In this document: positions 26,366 through 36,005 of the stretch, one piece after another
Numbering within the stretch: the first letter of the stretch is position 1
Layout: every line of letters starts with the position of its first letter
The notes under the pieces: generated by a model
Databases searched by the model: none
The model's input: the letters and a program-made list of their open reading frames with translations, nothing else
Told to the model about the DNA's origin: nothing
Assembly: GCA_946411635.1 (NCBI GenBank)
Contig: CAMKES010000011.1
Span: forward strand, 1 to 64,000
DNA length: 64,000 bases
Direction of reading: 5' to 3'
Source: an uncultured Clostridia bacterium
Lineage (GTDB): Bacteria > Bacillota > Clostridia > Christensenellales > CAG-138
Made by a program: the position numbers and the translations under genes

Positions 26366-26770
26366 TCAGTCTTCCGGCTTCGCGTCCGGAATATGCAGTT
26401 CGATCGGCTCGTTGCAGTTCGGGCAGATCAGACCGTCGGGGCGGTCAAGCATGTCCTGATCGAAATAGATGGTTTCCCCGCAGTTCGGGCAGACGATCTC
26501 GAAAAAGTCGTCGTCGTCAAATTCCTCGTCCTCATCGTCATCCTCTTCATCGCCGTACAGGAAATCATCGTATTCATCGAGATTCTCAAAGATCTCTTCC
26601 ACGCTGTCGTCCAGATCCGCAAGCGTATCCTCGTGATCCGCCATTTCCTCCGCGATCAGATCGAGCGCGTCGACGATCGCCGAAAAAACCTTTGCGTATT
26701 TGTCGTCCTGAATGTTGAGGCCTTCCATCAGACCGTCGAGATATGCGACTTTCTCAGAAATTCTGCTCAT
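26366..26770 (-). CDS. CD1247 N-terminal-domain protein with zinc ribbon
   Basis: 134 residues. The N-terminal helical segment (about 1-45; ISEKVAYLDGLMEGLNI) matches the family named after C. difficile CD1247. A very acidic linker (about 55-90, runs of Asp/Glu) and a C-terminal zinc ribbon with CPNCGE near 94 and CPNCNE near 115 follow. The function is unknown. It is third in the pepQ-efp operon with a good GGAGG site, an arrangement common in Clostridia. The start at 26770 discards an upstream stretch that overlaps efp. Confidence 0.82.
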   Translation of the reverse strand: MSRISEKVAYLDGLMEGLNIQDDKYAKVFSAIVDALDLIAEEMADHEDTLADLDDSVEEIFENLDEYDDFLYGDEEDDDEDEEFDDDDFFEIVCPNCGETIYFDQDMLDRPDGLICPNCNEPIELHIPDAKPED

Positions 26771-26795
26771 GCTGCACCTCCGTAAAGTTAGAATG

Positions 26796-27353
26796 TTATA
26801 CGCGGGACATGTATTCGCCGGTTCTCGTATCGATACGGATCGTATCGCCTTCGTTGACAAACAGCGGGACTGCGATATGGTATCCGGTCTCCAGAACGGC
26901 CGGCTTGGTCGTTCCGGTCGCGGTATCGCCCTTAAAGCCGGGCTCCGTCTGCGTGACTTTCAGTTCGACGAAATTGGGCGCTTCGACGGAGAACGCGCTG
27001 CCCTTGTAGAACCGCATCTTGACCTGATCGTTTTCCTTGATGAAATCGATCGCGTCTTCGACCTGTTCAAAGTTCAGCGGGATCTGCTCGTAGGTTTCGA
27101 CGTCCATGAAGTAATACAGTTCGCCGTCGGAATACAGGTATTCCATGTCCTTCGTTTCGATGTGCGCCAGCGGATATTTGTCCGTCGGGCTGAACGTACG
27201 TTCGAGAACCGCCCCGGTCATGACGTTCTTGAGCTTGGTGCGTACGAACGCCGCTCCTTTGCCGGGTTTTACGTGCTGGAAATCGGAGATCGACCACACA
27301 ACGCCGTCAATTTCAACCGTCACGCCCTTGCGGAAATCGCCTGCCATAATCAT
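26796..27353 (-). CDS. efp: Elongation factor P
   Basis: EF-P binds the ribosome between the P and E sites and relieves stalling at polyproline. The 185 residues contain the start [14 protein letters not shown] and the tip loop KPGKGAAF, with the conserved lysine near residue 34 that is modified in many species. The signature region at the end reads ...[16 protein letters not shown]. It sits between pepQ and the CD1247-like gene, a frequent Firmicutes order, and has a GGGAGGAT ribosome binding site. Confidence 0.98.
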   Translation of the reverse strand: MIMAGDFRKGVTVEIDGVVWSISDFQHVKPGKGAAFVRTKLKNVMTGAVLERTFSPTDKYPLAHIETKDMEYLYSDGELYYFMDVETYEQIPLNFEQVEDAIDFIKENDQVKMRFYKGSAFSVEAPNFVELKVTQTEPGFKGDTATGTTKPAVLETGYHIAVPLFVNEGDTIRIDTRTGEYMSRV

Positions 27354-27393
27354 AAGTACTTATCCTCCCAATTGTATTCTGTCGTATGATAGA

Positions 27394-28464
27394 TCAGTTG
27401 ATATGCATCAGTTCTTTGGTCGAGCGGACGAGATCGAGTTTTCCGTCCTTTGTGACGACGCAGCAGTCTTCGATGCGCACACCGAACTTATCTTCAATGT
27501 AGATGCCGGGCTCGACGGTGATCGTCATGCCCTCTTCAAACACGGTCTCTCCGAGAACGGAAGCGGACGGCGCTTCGTGGATCAAAAGGCCGAATCCGTG
27601 ACCGAGCGAATGGCCGAAGCATTCGCCGTAGCCCTTTTCTTTGATGTAATCGCGCGCGATCGCATCAAGTTCCTTGCCGGTGATGCCGGGTTTCAGCGCG
27701 TCAAGCGCGCGCTGCTGCGCTTCGCGAACGATGTTGTAGATCTCTTCGGCAAACGGATCGACCTTTCCGACGGCGAACGTACGCGTCATGTCGGAGTGAT
27801 ACCCGTTATAGAGACAGCCGTAGTCGAGAACGACGAGGTCGCCTTCCTGCAGTTTCCGGTCGCCGGGAACCGCGTGGCACATTGCTCCGTTCGGGCCGGA
27901 TCCGACGATCGTGTCGAACGAAGGGCCTTCGCTGCCGAGCTTTGCGCAGATGTATTCGAGCTCTGCGGCAACACGGCGTTCCGTCATGCCGGGATGGATC
28001 GTCTTCAGAAGCTCTTCAAAGGCGGCGTCCGCGATCGCCTGCGCCTTCTGCAGAGAATCGATCTCTTCCTGCGACTTCACGATGCGCAGATGATGCAGCT
28101 GCTTAGCGAACGGAACGAGTTCCGCGCCGAACGATTCATAAACCTGATACGCCGCAAAGCTGACGTAATCCTCTTCAAAGCCCATCTTGCGGACGTTCCC
28201 GTCTGCAAGGATCTTTTTGATCGCTTCGTTATGCGCCGCGCCGGCGACTTCCATGATCTCGCAGCAGTCGCCCGACTGTGCCTTCGCCTGGATCGTATAA
28301 CGGAAATCGGTCAAAAGCACGCTTCTGTCTTCCGTTACGACAACGCTTGCATCCTCGCTCGTAAACCCGGAAAAGTAGCGGATCGCGGTCACCGATTTCA
28401 GAATGACCGCATCGAGCCCGTGCTCGCGCATGGCATTGCGGAGCCGTAAAATTCGATCGTTCAT
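27394..28464 (-). CDS. pepQ: Xaa-Pro peptidase (M24B family)
   Basis: A dinuclear-metal aminopeptidase/dipeptidase acting on Xaa-Pro bonds. The 356 residues hold an N-terminal creatinase-like domain (about 1-120) and a pita-bread catalytic domain. All five metal ligands are visible: Asp in LDYGC and in HSDMTRTF, His in GHSLGHGFG, Glu in TVEPGIY and in RIEDCC. The ATG at 28464, not the one four codons upstream, follows GGAGGGAAAC. First gene of the operon with efp. Proline peptide turnover and EF-P are often linked this way. Confidence 0.93.
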   Translation of the reverse strand: MNDRILRLRNAMREHGLDAVILKSVTAIRYFSGFTSEDASVVVTEDRSVLLTDFRYTIQAKAQSGDCCEIMEVAGAAHNEAIKKILADGNVRKMGFEEDYVSFAAYQVYESFGAELVPFAKQLHHLRIVKSQEEIDSLQKAQAIADAAFEELLKTIHPGMTERRVAAELEYICAKLGSEGPSFDTIVGSGPNGAMCHAVPGDRKLQEGDLVVLDYGCLYNGYHSDMTRTFAVGKVDPFAEEIYNIVREAQQRALDALKPGITGKELDAIARDYIKEKGYGECFGHSLGHGFGLLIHEAPSASVLGETVFEEGMTITVEPGIYIEDKFGVRIEDCCVVTKDGKLDLVRSTKELMHIN

Positions 28465-28495
28465 GTTTCCCTCCACGACAAACTATATCGCATGT

Positions 28496-28524
28496 ATTAT
28501 ATCCGATGAAACGTCCGTTTGCAA
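28496..28524 (-). promoter_or_regulatory. Promoter of the pepQ-efp operon
   Basis: TTGCAA (28519-28524) and TATAAT (28496-28501) on the minus strand with a 17-nt spacer. Confidence 0.75.
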
Positions 28525-28558
28525 CCCCCGACCGAAAAATAGTTTTCCGCCGCGAAGA

Positions 28559-28584
28559 TAAAAAAGCCCCGGACGAACCGGGGC
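28559..28584 (-). terminator. Terminator after the tilS-hpt-ftsH-PHP operon
   Basis: GCCCCGG (28566-28572), 5-nt loop, CCGGGGC (28578-28584), followed on the minus strand by T6. Confidence 0.9.
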
Positions 28585-28597
28585 GGGATCCTGAAAT

Positions 28598-29428
28598 TCA
28601 GGAGTTCATTCGACGAACGAGCGTTTCGTACGTTTTTTCCAGGACGGGAACGTTTCTCCAGGCGCATCCGATCAGCACGCCGGGGCGATTGTCGCCGTGA
28701 AAATCGCTGCCGCAGGTGACGAGCATCTGATACTGCCGCGCGATGGAAACGTACATTTCCGTCTGCCGCGGCGTGGAACTCGGATAATAGGCTTCGAGTC
28801 CCATCAGTCCCATATCGTACAGCTCCCGGATCAACCCGTGCGGATTGTCGCGGATATGACACGGATGCGCGAGGATCGGAAGCCCGTCCGCGATATGGAT
28901 GATGTCGATCACCTGCTGCGGCGTGAACCGCGGCTCCGTATAGTAGCCGGGCCGTCCGGGGCGGAGATATTTCGAGAACGCATCACGAACGTCGACCGCA
29001 TAACCGGCTTTGATCAGCGCGTGCGCGATATGAAGCTTGGTCGTCATCGACTCGGGCCGCTGTACAAGCGGCTGCACGTCGTACCCCGCTTCCTTGAGGT
29101 TGCGGTAGATGATCTTGTTCCTGCGTTCTCTTCGGTCTCTGGCAATCTCCAGCGCGCGAACGAGCGTCGGATTGTCCGGATCCACGTCAAGCCCGATGAT
29201 ATGCAGCTCATGGCGCCATTCGTTATCCATTTCAACGGCGGGCAAGACCGGCAGCCCGACCTTGCGTCCCGTTTCGACGGCTTCCTTTACGCCGAGAATG
29301 CTGTCGTGATCGGTCAAAGCGATGAGTTTCAGGTTCGATCCGGCCGCAGTCGTCACGATCTCCGACGGCTGTACGGTGCCGTCGGAAATGATGCTGTGGA
29401 TATGAAGATCAAACCGGTTTTCCGTCAT
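28598..29428 (-). CDS. PHP-domain phosphoesterase
   Basis: 276 residues with the polymerase-and-histidinol-phosphatase fold. Metal motifs are DLHIHSIISDG near residue 8, ALTDHDS near 37, an acidic VEMDNEWRHELHIIGLDVD stretch, LAHPCHI near 182 and CGSDFHGDN near 245. This is the YciV/RNase AM-like subgroup, whose members hydrolyse 3',5'-bisphosphonucleosides or short RNA 5' ends; the exact substrate here is inference. It follows ftsH by 14 nt and ends the operon. Confidence 0.87.
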   Translation of the reverse strand: MTENRFDLHIHSIISDGTVQPSEIVTTAAGSNLKLIALTDHDSILGVKEAVETGRKVGLPVLPAVEMDNEWRHELHIIGLDVDPDNPTLVRALEIARDRRERRNKIIYRNLKEAGYDVQPLVQRPESMTTKLHIAHALIKAGYAVDVRDAFSKYLRPGRPGYYTEPRFTPQQVIDIIHIADGLPILAHPCHIRDNPHGLIRELYDMGLMGLEAYYPSSTPRQTEMYVSIARQYQMLVTCGSDFHGDNRPGVLIGCAWRNVPVLEKTYETLVRRMNS

Positions 29429-29442
29429 GGATCAAACTGTCC

Positions 29443-31485
<2,043 letters not shown>

Positions 31486-31524
31486 TGTTTCCTCCGTTCA
31501 CGGGTTTTGCCCGTATCCCAAAGA

Positions 31525-32079
31525 TCAGCTGTAGATCTCGGGTTTTAAGATGCCGATATACGGCAGGTTGCGATATTTCTGTTTGTAATCGAGGCCGTAA
31601 CCGACGACGAATTTGTTCGGAATCACAAAGCCGCAGTAGTCCGGCGTGATCTCGCATTCGCGGCGTTCAGGCTTGTCAAGGAAGCAGCAGGAGCGGATCG
31701 ACGCCGGCTGCCGTTCGTTCAGCATGCGCGTCAGATAGGAAAGCGTCAGACCGCTGTCCATAATGTCCTCCGCGATCAGAACGTGCTTGCCGGTGATGCT
31801 GGAATCCATGTCCTTCGTGATGCGTACGATCCCGCTCGTTTTCTGCGCGTCGCCATAGCTGGAGATCGCCATGAAGTCCATTTTGAGATGCACGCTGATT
31901 GCTCTGCACAGATCGGCAAAGAAGATGCTCGCACCCTTCAGGACGCAAAGAACGATGATCTCCTGACCGTCGTAATCCTTGGAGATCTGATCCCCGAGTT
32001 CCTGTACGCGTTTCCTGATCTGTTCCTCGGAAAGCAGGACTTCTTCAATGTCCTGCGCCATGAACGTTTTTCCCCACAT
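31525..32079 (-). CDS. hpt: Hypoxanthine phosphoribosyltransferase
   Basis: Converts hypoxanthine or guanine plus PRPP to IMP or GMP (purine salvage). The 184 residues contain VLCVLKGASIFFADL (PPi loop), MDFMAISSYG, the PRPP loop VLIAEDIMDSGLTL and the late FVVGYGLDYKQKYRNLPYIG block. The ATG at 32079 has AGGAGGA 6 nt upstream; a TTG two codons earlier is the alternative. It starts 2 nt before the tilS stop is complete on the map, so the genes are coupled. Confidence 0.96.
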   Translation of the reverse strand: MWGKTFMAQDIEEVLLSEEQIRKRVQELGDQISKDYDGQEIIVLCVLKGASIFFADLCRAISVHLKMDFMAISSYGDAQKTSGIVRITKDMDSSITGKHVLIAEDIMDSGLTLSYLTRMLNERQPASIRSCCFLDKPERRECEITPDYCGFVIPNKFVVGYGLDYKQKYRNLPYIGILKPEIYS

Positions 32080-32081
32080 AG

Positions 32082-33392
32082 TCAATCCTCCTCATAATGA
32101 TAGTGTCGAATATGCGCTGTCGACGCGTCGATGCGCACACGGTTGTCGATCGTATGTCCCGCAACGAATAGGATCCCCTCTTCGTCGCAGATCAGCGGCA
32201 CGTTCCGCTCAAAACGCGGAATCTTTCTGTCGGTCAGATAATCGCTTAATAGCCGGCTCACCCGCATGCCGAACGGCGTGAACCGGTCTCCGGGAAGCGG
32301 CGAGCGGACGAACACGTTTCCCGCAATCCGGTCTGCGTCGATATACGCGTCGCATCCGCCGCAGGGCAGAACGGGCTTTTCGACGGTGCGGACCGTCAGC
32401 GTGCCGTTCGGAAGCCGGTACGTCCCTTCCTCTCCCAGCGGGATCCAAAACGGTTCGGAACCGATCCGGTCGAATCGGAGTCCGAAAGCGTCCAGCCACG
32501 CGACGACGCCGTTCTTCAGCGTTGCGCGATCTCCCGTCTGTCCCGAAAGAAGCGATTCCAGCCGCAGAAGATCGGCGCTCGTACAGTCGTCGTACGGAAG
32601 CATTCGCTTCAGAACGCGCAGCCGCACCGGCCGCGGAAGCGCCGCAAGTTTCTTGCGGTCATACCCGACAGCAGTGAACGCTTCATCCGCAAGCGATCCG
32701 AGATAGTCCGCGTCTTCCGCGATGCGGAAAGCCGCGTCGGAAAGCGCCTTTCGCGCCTGCGGATTGATCGTTTCCAGAACCGGCATCACGTTCAGCCGGA
32801 TCCGGTTTCTCGTGGCGTCCGCGTTGAGATTCGTCGAATCGATGCGATACGGCTGTCCGCGTTCGGCAAGAAACGCAAGGATCTCGTCTTTGCCGGTCAG
32901 AAGCAGCGGCCGGATCAGATCGCCGGAACGAAGCCGCATCCCCGCGAGCCCGTCCGTTCCGCTGCCGCGCAGCAGATGCAGAAGGACCGTTTCCGCCTGA
33001 TCGTCGCGATGATGACCGAGCGCGATCACGTCGCAGCCGGCTTCTGTTTTGGCTTCCGAAAGGAACGCGTACCGTTCGCACCGCGCGGCAAGTTCGAGCG
33101 AAACGCCGCTCCGTTTTGCCGATGCGGGAACGTCGACTCGTTTTACGATCAGCCGGATCCCGAGCGAATCGCACAGAGAACGTACGAACGCTTCATCCTC
33201 GTCCGCCTCCTGTCCGCGGATACCGTGGTTCAGGTGCGCGGCGGCGATCCCGCCGATCAGTCCGTTCCTTTGAAGTTCCAGAAGTTCCAGCAGCAAAGCC
33301 ACGGAGTCCGCGCCGCCCGACAGCGCTGCGAGCACCGCGTCGTCTTCGGATACGCGGCATTTTCGCCATGTCGAATCGGTCCACAGAAACAT
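32082..33392 (-). CDS. tilS: tRNA(Ile)-lysidine synthetase
   Basis: Modifies C34 of tRNA-Ile(CAU) to lysidine so that it reads AUA. The 436 residues have the PP-loop SGGADSVALL near 25, HLNHGIRG near 56 and LGHHRDDQAETVLL near 126. NPDR-like RNRIRLNVMPVL sits near 200, and a C-terminal substrate-binding domain with PGDRFTPFGM near 378 follows. The ATG at 33392 follows CCGGAG and gives the family start (WRKCRVSEDDAVLAALSGG). It is first in the hpt-ftsH operon. Confidence 0.95.
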   Translation of the reverse strand: MFLWTDSTWRKCRVSEDDAVLAALSGGADSVALLLELLELQRNGLIGGIAAAHLNHGIRGQEADEDEAFVRSLCDSLGIRLIVKRVDVPASAKRSGVSLELAARCERYAFLSEAKTEAGCDVIALGHHRDDQAETVLLHLLRGSGTDGLAGMRLRSGDLIRPLLLTGKDEILAFLAERGQPYRIDSTNLNADATRNRIRLNVMPVLETINPQARKALSDAAFRIAEDADYLGSLADEAFTAVGYDRKKLAALPRPVRLRVLKRMLPYDDCTSADLLRLESLLSGQTGDRATLKNGVVAWLDAFGLRFDRIGSEPFWIPLGEEGTYRLPNGTLTVRTVEKPVLPCGGCDAYIDADRIAGNVFVRSPLPGDRFTPFGMRVSRLLSDYLTDRKIPRFERNVPLICDEEGILFVAGHTIDNRVRIDASTAHIRHYHYEED

Positions 33393-33421
33393 GATACACA
33401 ACTCCGGGAATAGATAAGAGT

Positions 33422-33450
33422 ATTTTACCCCGAAAACGGCGTTTTGGCAA
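33422..33450 (-). promoter_or_regulatory. Promoter of the tilS operon
   Basis: TTGCCA (33445-33450) and TAAAAT (33422-33427) on the minus strand, 17-nt spacer ending in CGGGG. Confidence 0.65.
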
Positions 33451-33493
33451 GTATCAAATGAAAAATTGAAATGACAATTCCGTAAAAGAAATG

Positions 33494-33518
33494 AAAAAGC
33501 GCTCCCGATCGGGAGCGC
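33494..33518 (-). terminator. Terminator of the 2-hydroxyacid dehydrogenase gene
   Basis: The 20-nt palindrome 33499-33518 (GCGCTCCCGA and its complement) followed on the minus strand by TTTTTC, 11 nt after the stop. Confidence 0.85.
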
Positions 33519-33529
33519 GTCGGATCCGT

Positions 33530-34477
33530 TCAGCTTACGACGTTTTGCGGATACCCGTACAGAAAAGACCGCAGGTTCTTTGCGGAAACGTCGATCAGGT
33601 TCTGCCGCATCGGTTTCGGCGACCATGCGTAGTGCGAGGTGATGAGACAATTCGGCGCGGTCAGAAGCGGATTGCGAAGCCGGATCGGCTCCTCGGACGC
33701 GACGTCCGTGCCGTAGGCGGCAAGCTTTCCCGAAACGAGCGCATCCCGCACGTCGGATTCCGAGATCAGGCTTCCCCGCGCGGTATTGATCAGGATCGCC
33801 CCGTCCTTCATCCCCGCAATGGTATCGCTGCGAATCAATCCGACGGTGTCCGCCTTCGACGGGCAGTGCAGGCTGACCACGTCGGACTCCTTCAACAGGA
33901 CGTCGAGGGGAACGAACGTTCCCGGGAAGCCCTGTTTCTCATGCGGGCTGTAGCCGAGCACCCGCATACCGAGCGCCTCGGCGATGCGCGCAACGCGCGT
34001 TCCGATCCTGCCGCAGCCGATGATGCCGATGGTTTTGCCGTACAGAAGGACCGGCGCGATCTCCCACCAGGAGAAATCGGGCTGGGCGGTCCATGCGCCC
34101 TGCCGGACGAGCGAGGCATGATATTCGACGTGCTGACAGATCGCAAGCAGCAGCGCGATCGTGTGCTGCGCGACCGCTTCCGTGCTGTAAGCCGGCACGT
34201 TGCAGACGACGATCCCGCGTTCTTTTGCCGCTTCAACGTCGATCACGTCATAGCCGGTCGCAAGGACGCCGATAAATTTCAGCTGCCGCGCGTTCTGCAG
34301 GATCTCGCGGTTCAGCTTAACCTTATTGACAAACACCGCGTCCGCGCCTCTGAGCCGCTGTGCGACCATATCCGGGTGCGTACGGTCGTAGACCGAAAGC
34401 GTGCCGAGCGCTTTGATCGGACTCCAGTCAACGTCGCCGGGGTTCACGCAATAGCCGTCCAATACAACGATCTGCAT
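33530..34477 (-). CDS. D-2-hydroxyacid dehydrogenase (glycerate/hydroxypyruvate type)
   Basis: An NAD(P)-dependent reductase of 2-oxoacids. The 315 residues show a Rossmann motif GCGRIGTRVARIAEALGM near 155 and the catalytic set Arg in NTARGSL (near 233), Glu in SEEP (near 262) and His in TSHYAW (near 281). The N-terminal part ATGYDVIDVEAAKERGI is typical of glycerate dehydrogenase-like members. TSHYAW replaces the more common TPHIAW. Transcribed alone, so physiological substrate is uncertain. Confidence 0.9.
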   Translation of the reverse strand: MQIVVLDGYCVNPGDVDWSPIKALGTLSVYDRTHPDMVAQRLRGADAVFVNKVKLNREILQNARQLKFIGVLATGYDVIDVEAAKERGIVVCNVPAYSTEAVAQHTIALLLAICQHVEYHASLVRQGAWTAQPDFSWWEIAPVLLYGKTIGIIGCGRIGTRVARIAEALGMRVLGYSPHEKQGFPGTFVPLDVLLKESDVVSLHCPSKADTVGLIRSDTIAGMKDGAILINTARGSLISESDVRDALVSGKLAAYGTDVASEEPIRLRNPLLTAPNCLITSHYAWSPKPMRQNLIDVSAKNLRSFLYGYPQNVVS

Positions 34478-34497
34478 TTCTCTTCCCTCCCTTATAT

Positions 34498-34526
34498 ATT
34501 GTACCCCGCAGGCGAAGCGAATGCAA
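34498..34526 (-). promoter_or_regulatory. Promoter of the 2-hydroxyacid dehydrogenase gene
   Basis: TTGCAT (34521-34526) and TACAAT (34498-34503) on the minus strand, 17-nt spacer ending in CGGGG as in the tilS and DUF2877 promoters. Confidence 0.65.
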
Positions 34527-34624
34527 ATGAATAAACTATAAAATCATGCTATGCTAGAACCGAACGTGACTTTTTGCGGAAATGAGGAGAGGCATGCGAT
34601 GATTTGTTTTTGCAATAAAGAAAT

Positions 34625-34652
34625 CGTCGCGAGCTATGTGAAGCCCGCGACG
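34625..34652 (-). terminator. Probable terminator of tRNA-Ser
   Basis: CGTCGCG (34625-34631) and CGCGACG (34646-34652), 14-nt loop, then ATTTCTTT on the minus strand. The stem is sound and the T-tract imperfect. Confidence 0.6.
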
Positions 34653-34655
34653 ACG

Positions 34656-34746
34656 TGGCGCAGAGAGAGGGATTCGAACCCTCGATACGGTTCCCCGTAT
34701 ACACGATTTCCAGTCGTGCGCCTTAGACCAGCTCAGCCATCTCTGC
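34656..34746 (-). tRNA. tRNA-Ser (anticodon GGA)
   Basis: A class II tRNA of 91 nt including an encoded CCA (34656-34658). The acceptor GCAGAGA pairs with TCTCTGC, and the discriminator is G. The anticodon stem CACGA/TCGTG encloses CTGGAAA, so the anticodon is GGA. A long variable arm (ACGG...CCGT) and the T arm GGTTCGAATCC complete the cloverleaf. Confidence 0.96.
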
Positions 34747-34771
34747 ACGGCGTTTTTGCTGCACCTTTGCT

Positions 34772-34800
34772 ATCTTACAACAATCACCCTGAAAAAGCAA
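34772..34800 (-). promoter_or_regulatory. tRNA-Ser promoter
   Basis: TTGCTT (34795-34800) and TAAGAT (34772-34777) on the minus strand, 17-nt spacer, 25 nt before the tRNA. Confidence 0.55.
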
Positions 34801-34841
34801 GATATATTTTCCCCGTACGTAAAATTATTTTGAAAAAACAC

Positions 34842-34869
34842 TTGCATTTTCGGGAAAAGCGTGTATAAT
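34842..34869 (+). promoter_or_regulatory. tRNA-Ala promoter
   Basis: TTGCAT (34842-34847) and TATAAT (34864-34869) with a 16-nt spacer, 13 nt before the tRNA. Confidence 0.75.
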
Positions 34870-34882
34870 GTTTTCTGTTCGC

Positions 34883-34958
34883 GGGGCATTAGCACAGTTG
34901 GTAGCGCGCAACGTTCGCAATGTTGAGGTCAGGAGTTCGAATCTCCTATGCTCCACCA
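34883..34958 (+). tRNA. tRNA-Ala (anticodon CGC)
   Basis: 76 nt with encoded CCA. Acceptor GGGGCAT/ATGCTCC contains the G3:U70 pair, the alanine identity element. The anticodon stem CAACG/TGTTG (with a G-U) encloses TTCGCAA, giving CGC, which reads GCG codons. Own promoter and terminator. Confidence 0.96.
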
Positions 34959-34961
34959 CAT

Positions 34962-34993
34962 GGGTTGCAATTTCGGTTGCAACCCCTTTTTTA
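34962..34993 (+). terminator. tRNA-Ala terminator
   Basis: GGGTTGCAA (34962-34970), 6-nt loop, TTGCAACCC (34977-34985), then CTTTTTT. Confidence 0.9.
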
Positions 34994-35012
34994 TCCCTGA
35001 AAGGAGCACCCT

Positions 35013-35915
35013 ATGTCCGAAGCACCGTTCCGCAAGTCGTTCTTTCACATCTCCGGTCCGCTTCTTGATCTTGATCTGATCGAGACAGACGCGGGCGACG
35101 ATCAGATCATACCGTTCTATTACTGGAACATCGCCCTGAAGGCGACCGGTGAAACGATCGGCGCTATCTCGCTGCGTCTCGGGCATAATTATCATTCATA
35201 TTATAACGGAAACGTCGGCTATGAGATCGACGAGCCGTACCGCGGACATCATTATGCCTATTATGCCTGCCGTATGCTCGAACCCGTTGCGGCAGCGCAC
35301 GGCATGGATCATCTGATCTTCTCCTGCGATTTCGACAATCATGCCTCGATCCGCACGATCGAGCATCTCGGCGCGCGTCTTCTGGAAACCGTCGAACCGC
35401 CGAAGGATTATGTCTTTTATTTCGACAGCATTGCCCCGCATCGGATCTATCGTCTCGATCTTTCCCCCGCGCTCCGTTTTATCACACTGCGCGAGCGTCC
35501 CGCGCTTGAGCAGACCGCCGCGCAATGGTTCAGCTCGAAATGGGGCGTCCCCGAAGAAGCGTATCTCGAATGCATGGATGCGTATCTTTCCGGCGAAACG
35601 GAATACGGCTGGTATCTGTGTCTCGACGGCGAGCGGATCGTCGGCGGGCTCGGCGTGATCGAAAACGATTTTCACGACCGAAAGGATCTCGCGCCGAACG
35701 TGTGCGCGGTCTATACCGAGGAAAGCCACAGAAATCGCGGGATCGCGGGCGTTCTTTTAACTATGGCGGTCGAGGATCTCCGCAGTCACGGCGTTTCCCC
35801 CGTTTATCTTGTTACCGACCATACAGGCTTCTACGAGCGCTACGGCTGGGAGTTTCTCTGCATGGTGCAGGGCGACGGCGAGCCGGACCTCACGCGGATG
35901 TATATCCATCGCTGA
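35013..35915 (+). CDS. Tandem double-GNAT acetyltransferase
   Basis: 300 residues made of two GNAT domains. The N-terminal one (about 1-145) resembles RimJ/RimL-type proteins (VGYEIDEPYRGHHYAYYACRML, then FDNHASIRTIEHLGARLLE). The C-terminal one (about 150-300) has the acetyl-CoA loop HRNRGIAGVLLTMAVEDL and the YERYGWEF end. Both keep recognisable pyrophosphate-binding segments. Substrates are unknown. It has an AAAGGAG ribosome binding site and directly follows the tRNA-Ala terminator. No promoter of its own was clear. Confidence 0.85.
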   Translation: MSEAPFRKSFFHISGPLLDLDLIETDAGDDQIIPFYYWNIALKATGETIGAISLRLGHNYHSYYNGNVGYEIDEPYRGHHYAYYACRMLEPVAAAHGMDHLIFSCDFDNHASIRTIEHLGARLLETVEPPKDYVFYFDSIAPHRIYRLDLSPALRFITLRERPALEQTAAQWFSSKWGVPEEAYLECMDAYLSGETEYGWYLCLDGERIVGGLGVIENDFHDRKDLAPNVCAVYTEESHRNRGIAGVLLTMAVEDLRSHGVSPVYLVTDHTGFYERYGWEFLCMVQGDGEPDLTRMYIHR

Positions 35916-35945
35916 CCCGCCGCGCCGCGTTCCCGTGAATTCCGT

Positions 35946-35974
35946 TTGATTTCTTTCGTCTGCGATGTTATACT
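35946..35974 (+). promoter_or_regulatory. Promoter of the membrane protein gene
   Basis: TTGATT (35946-35951) and TATACT (35969-35974) with a 17-nt spacer, 31 nt before the ATG. Confidence 0.6.
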
Positions 35975-36005
35975 GAATATGATAAGCATGCGCGGGAGAG
36001 CATTT

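Noticed and set aside
32082..33650. Longer tilS frame from 33650
   Set aside because: It would cross the promoter and the dehydrogenase terminator; the ATG at 33392 gives the normal TilS N-terminus.
34868..35068. Short ORF running through tRNA-Ala (ALAQLVARNVRNVEVRSSNL...)
   Set aside because: A well-known artefact of translating a tRNA gene; the tRNA and its terminator account for the sequence.
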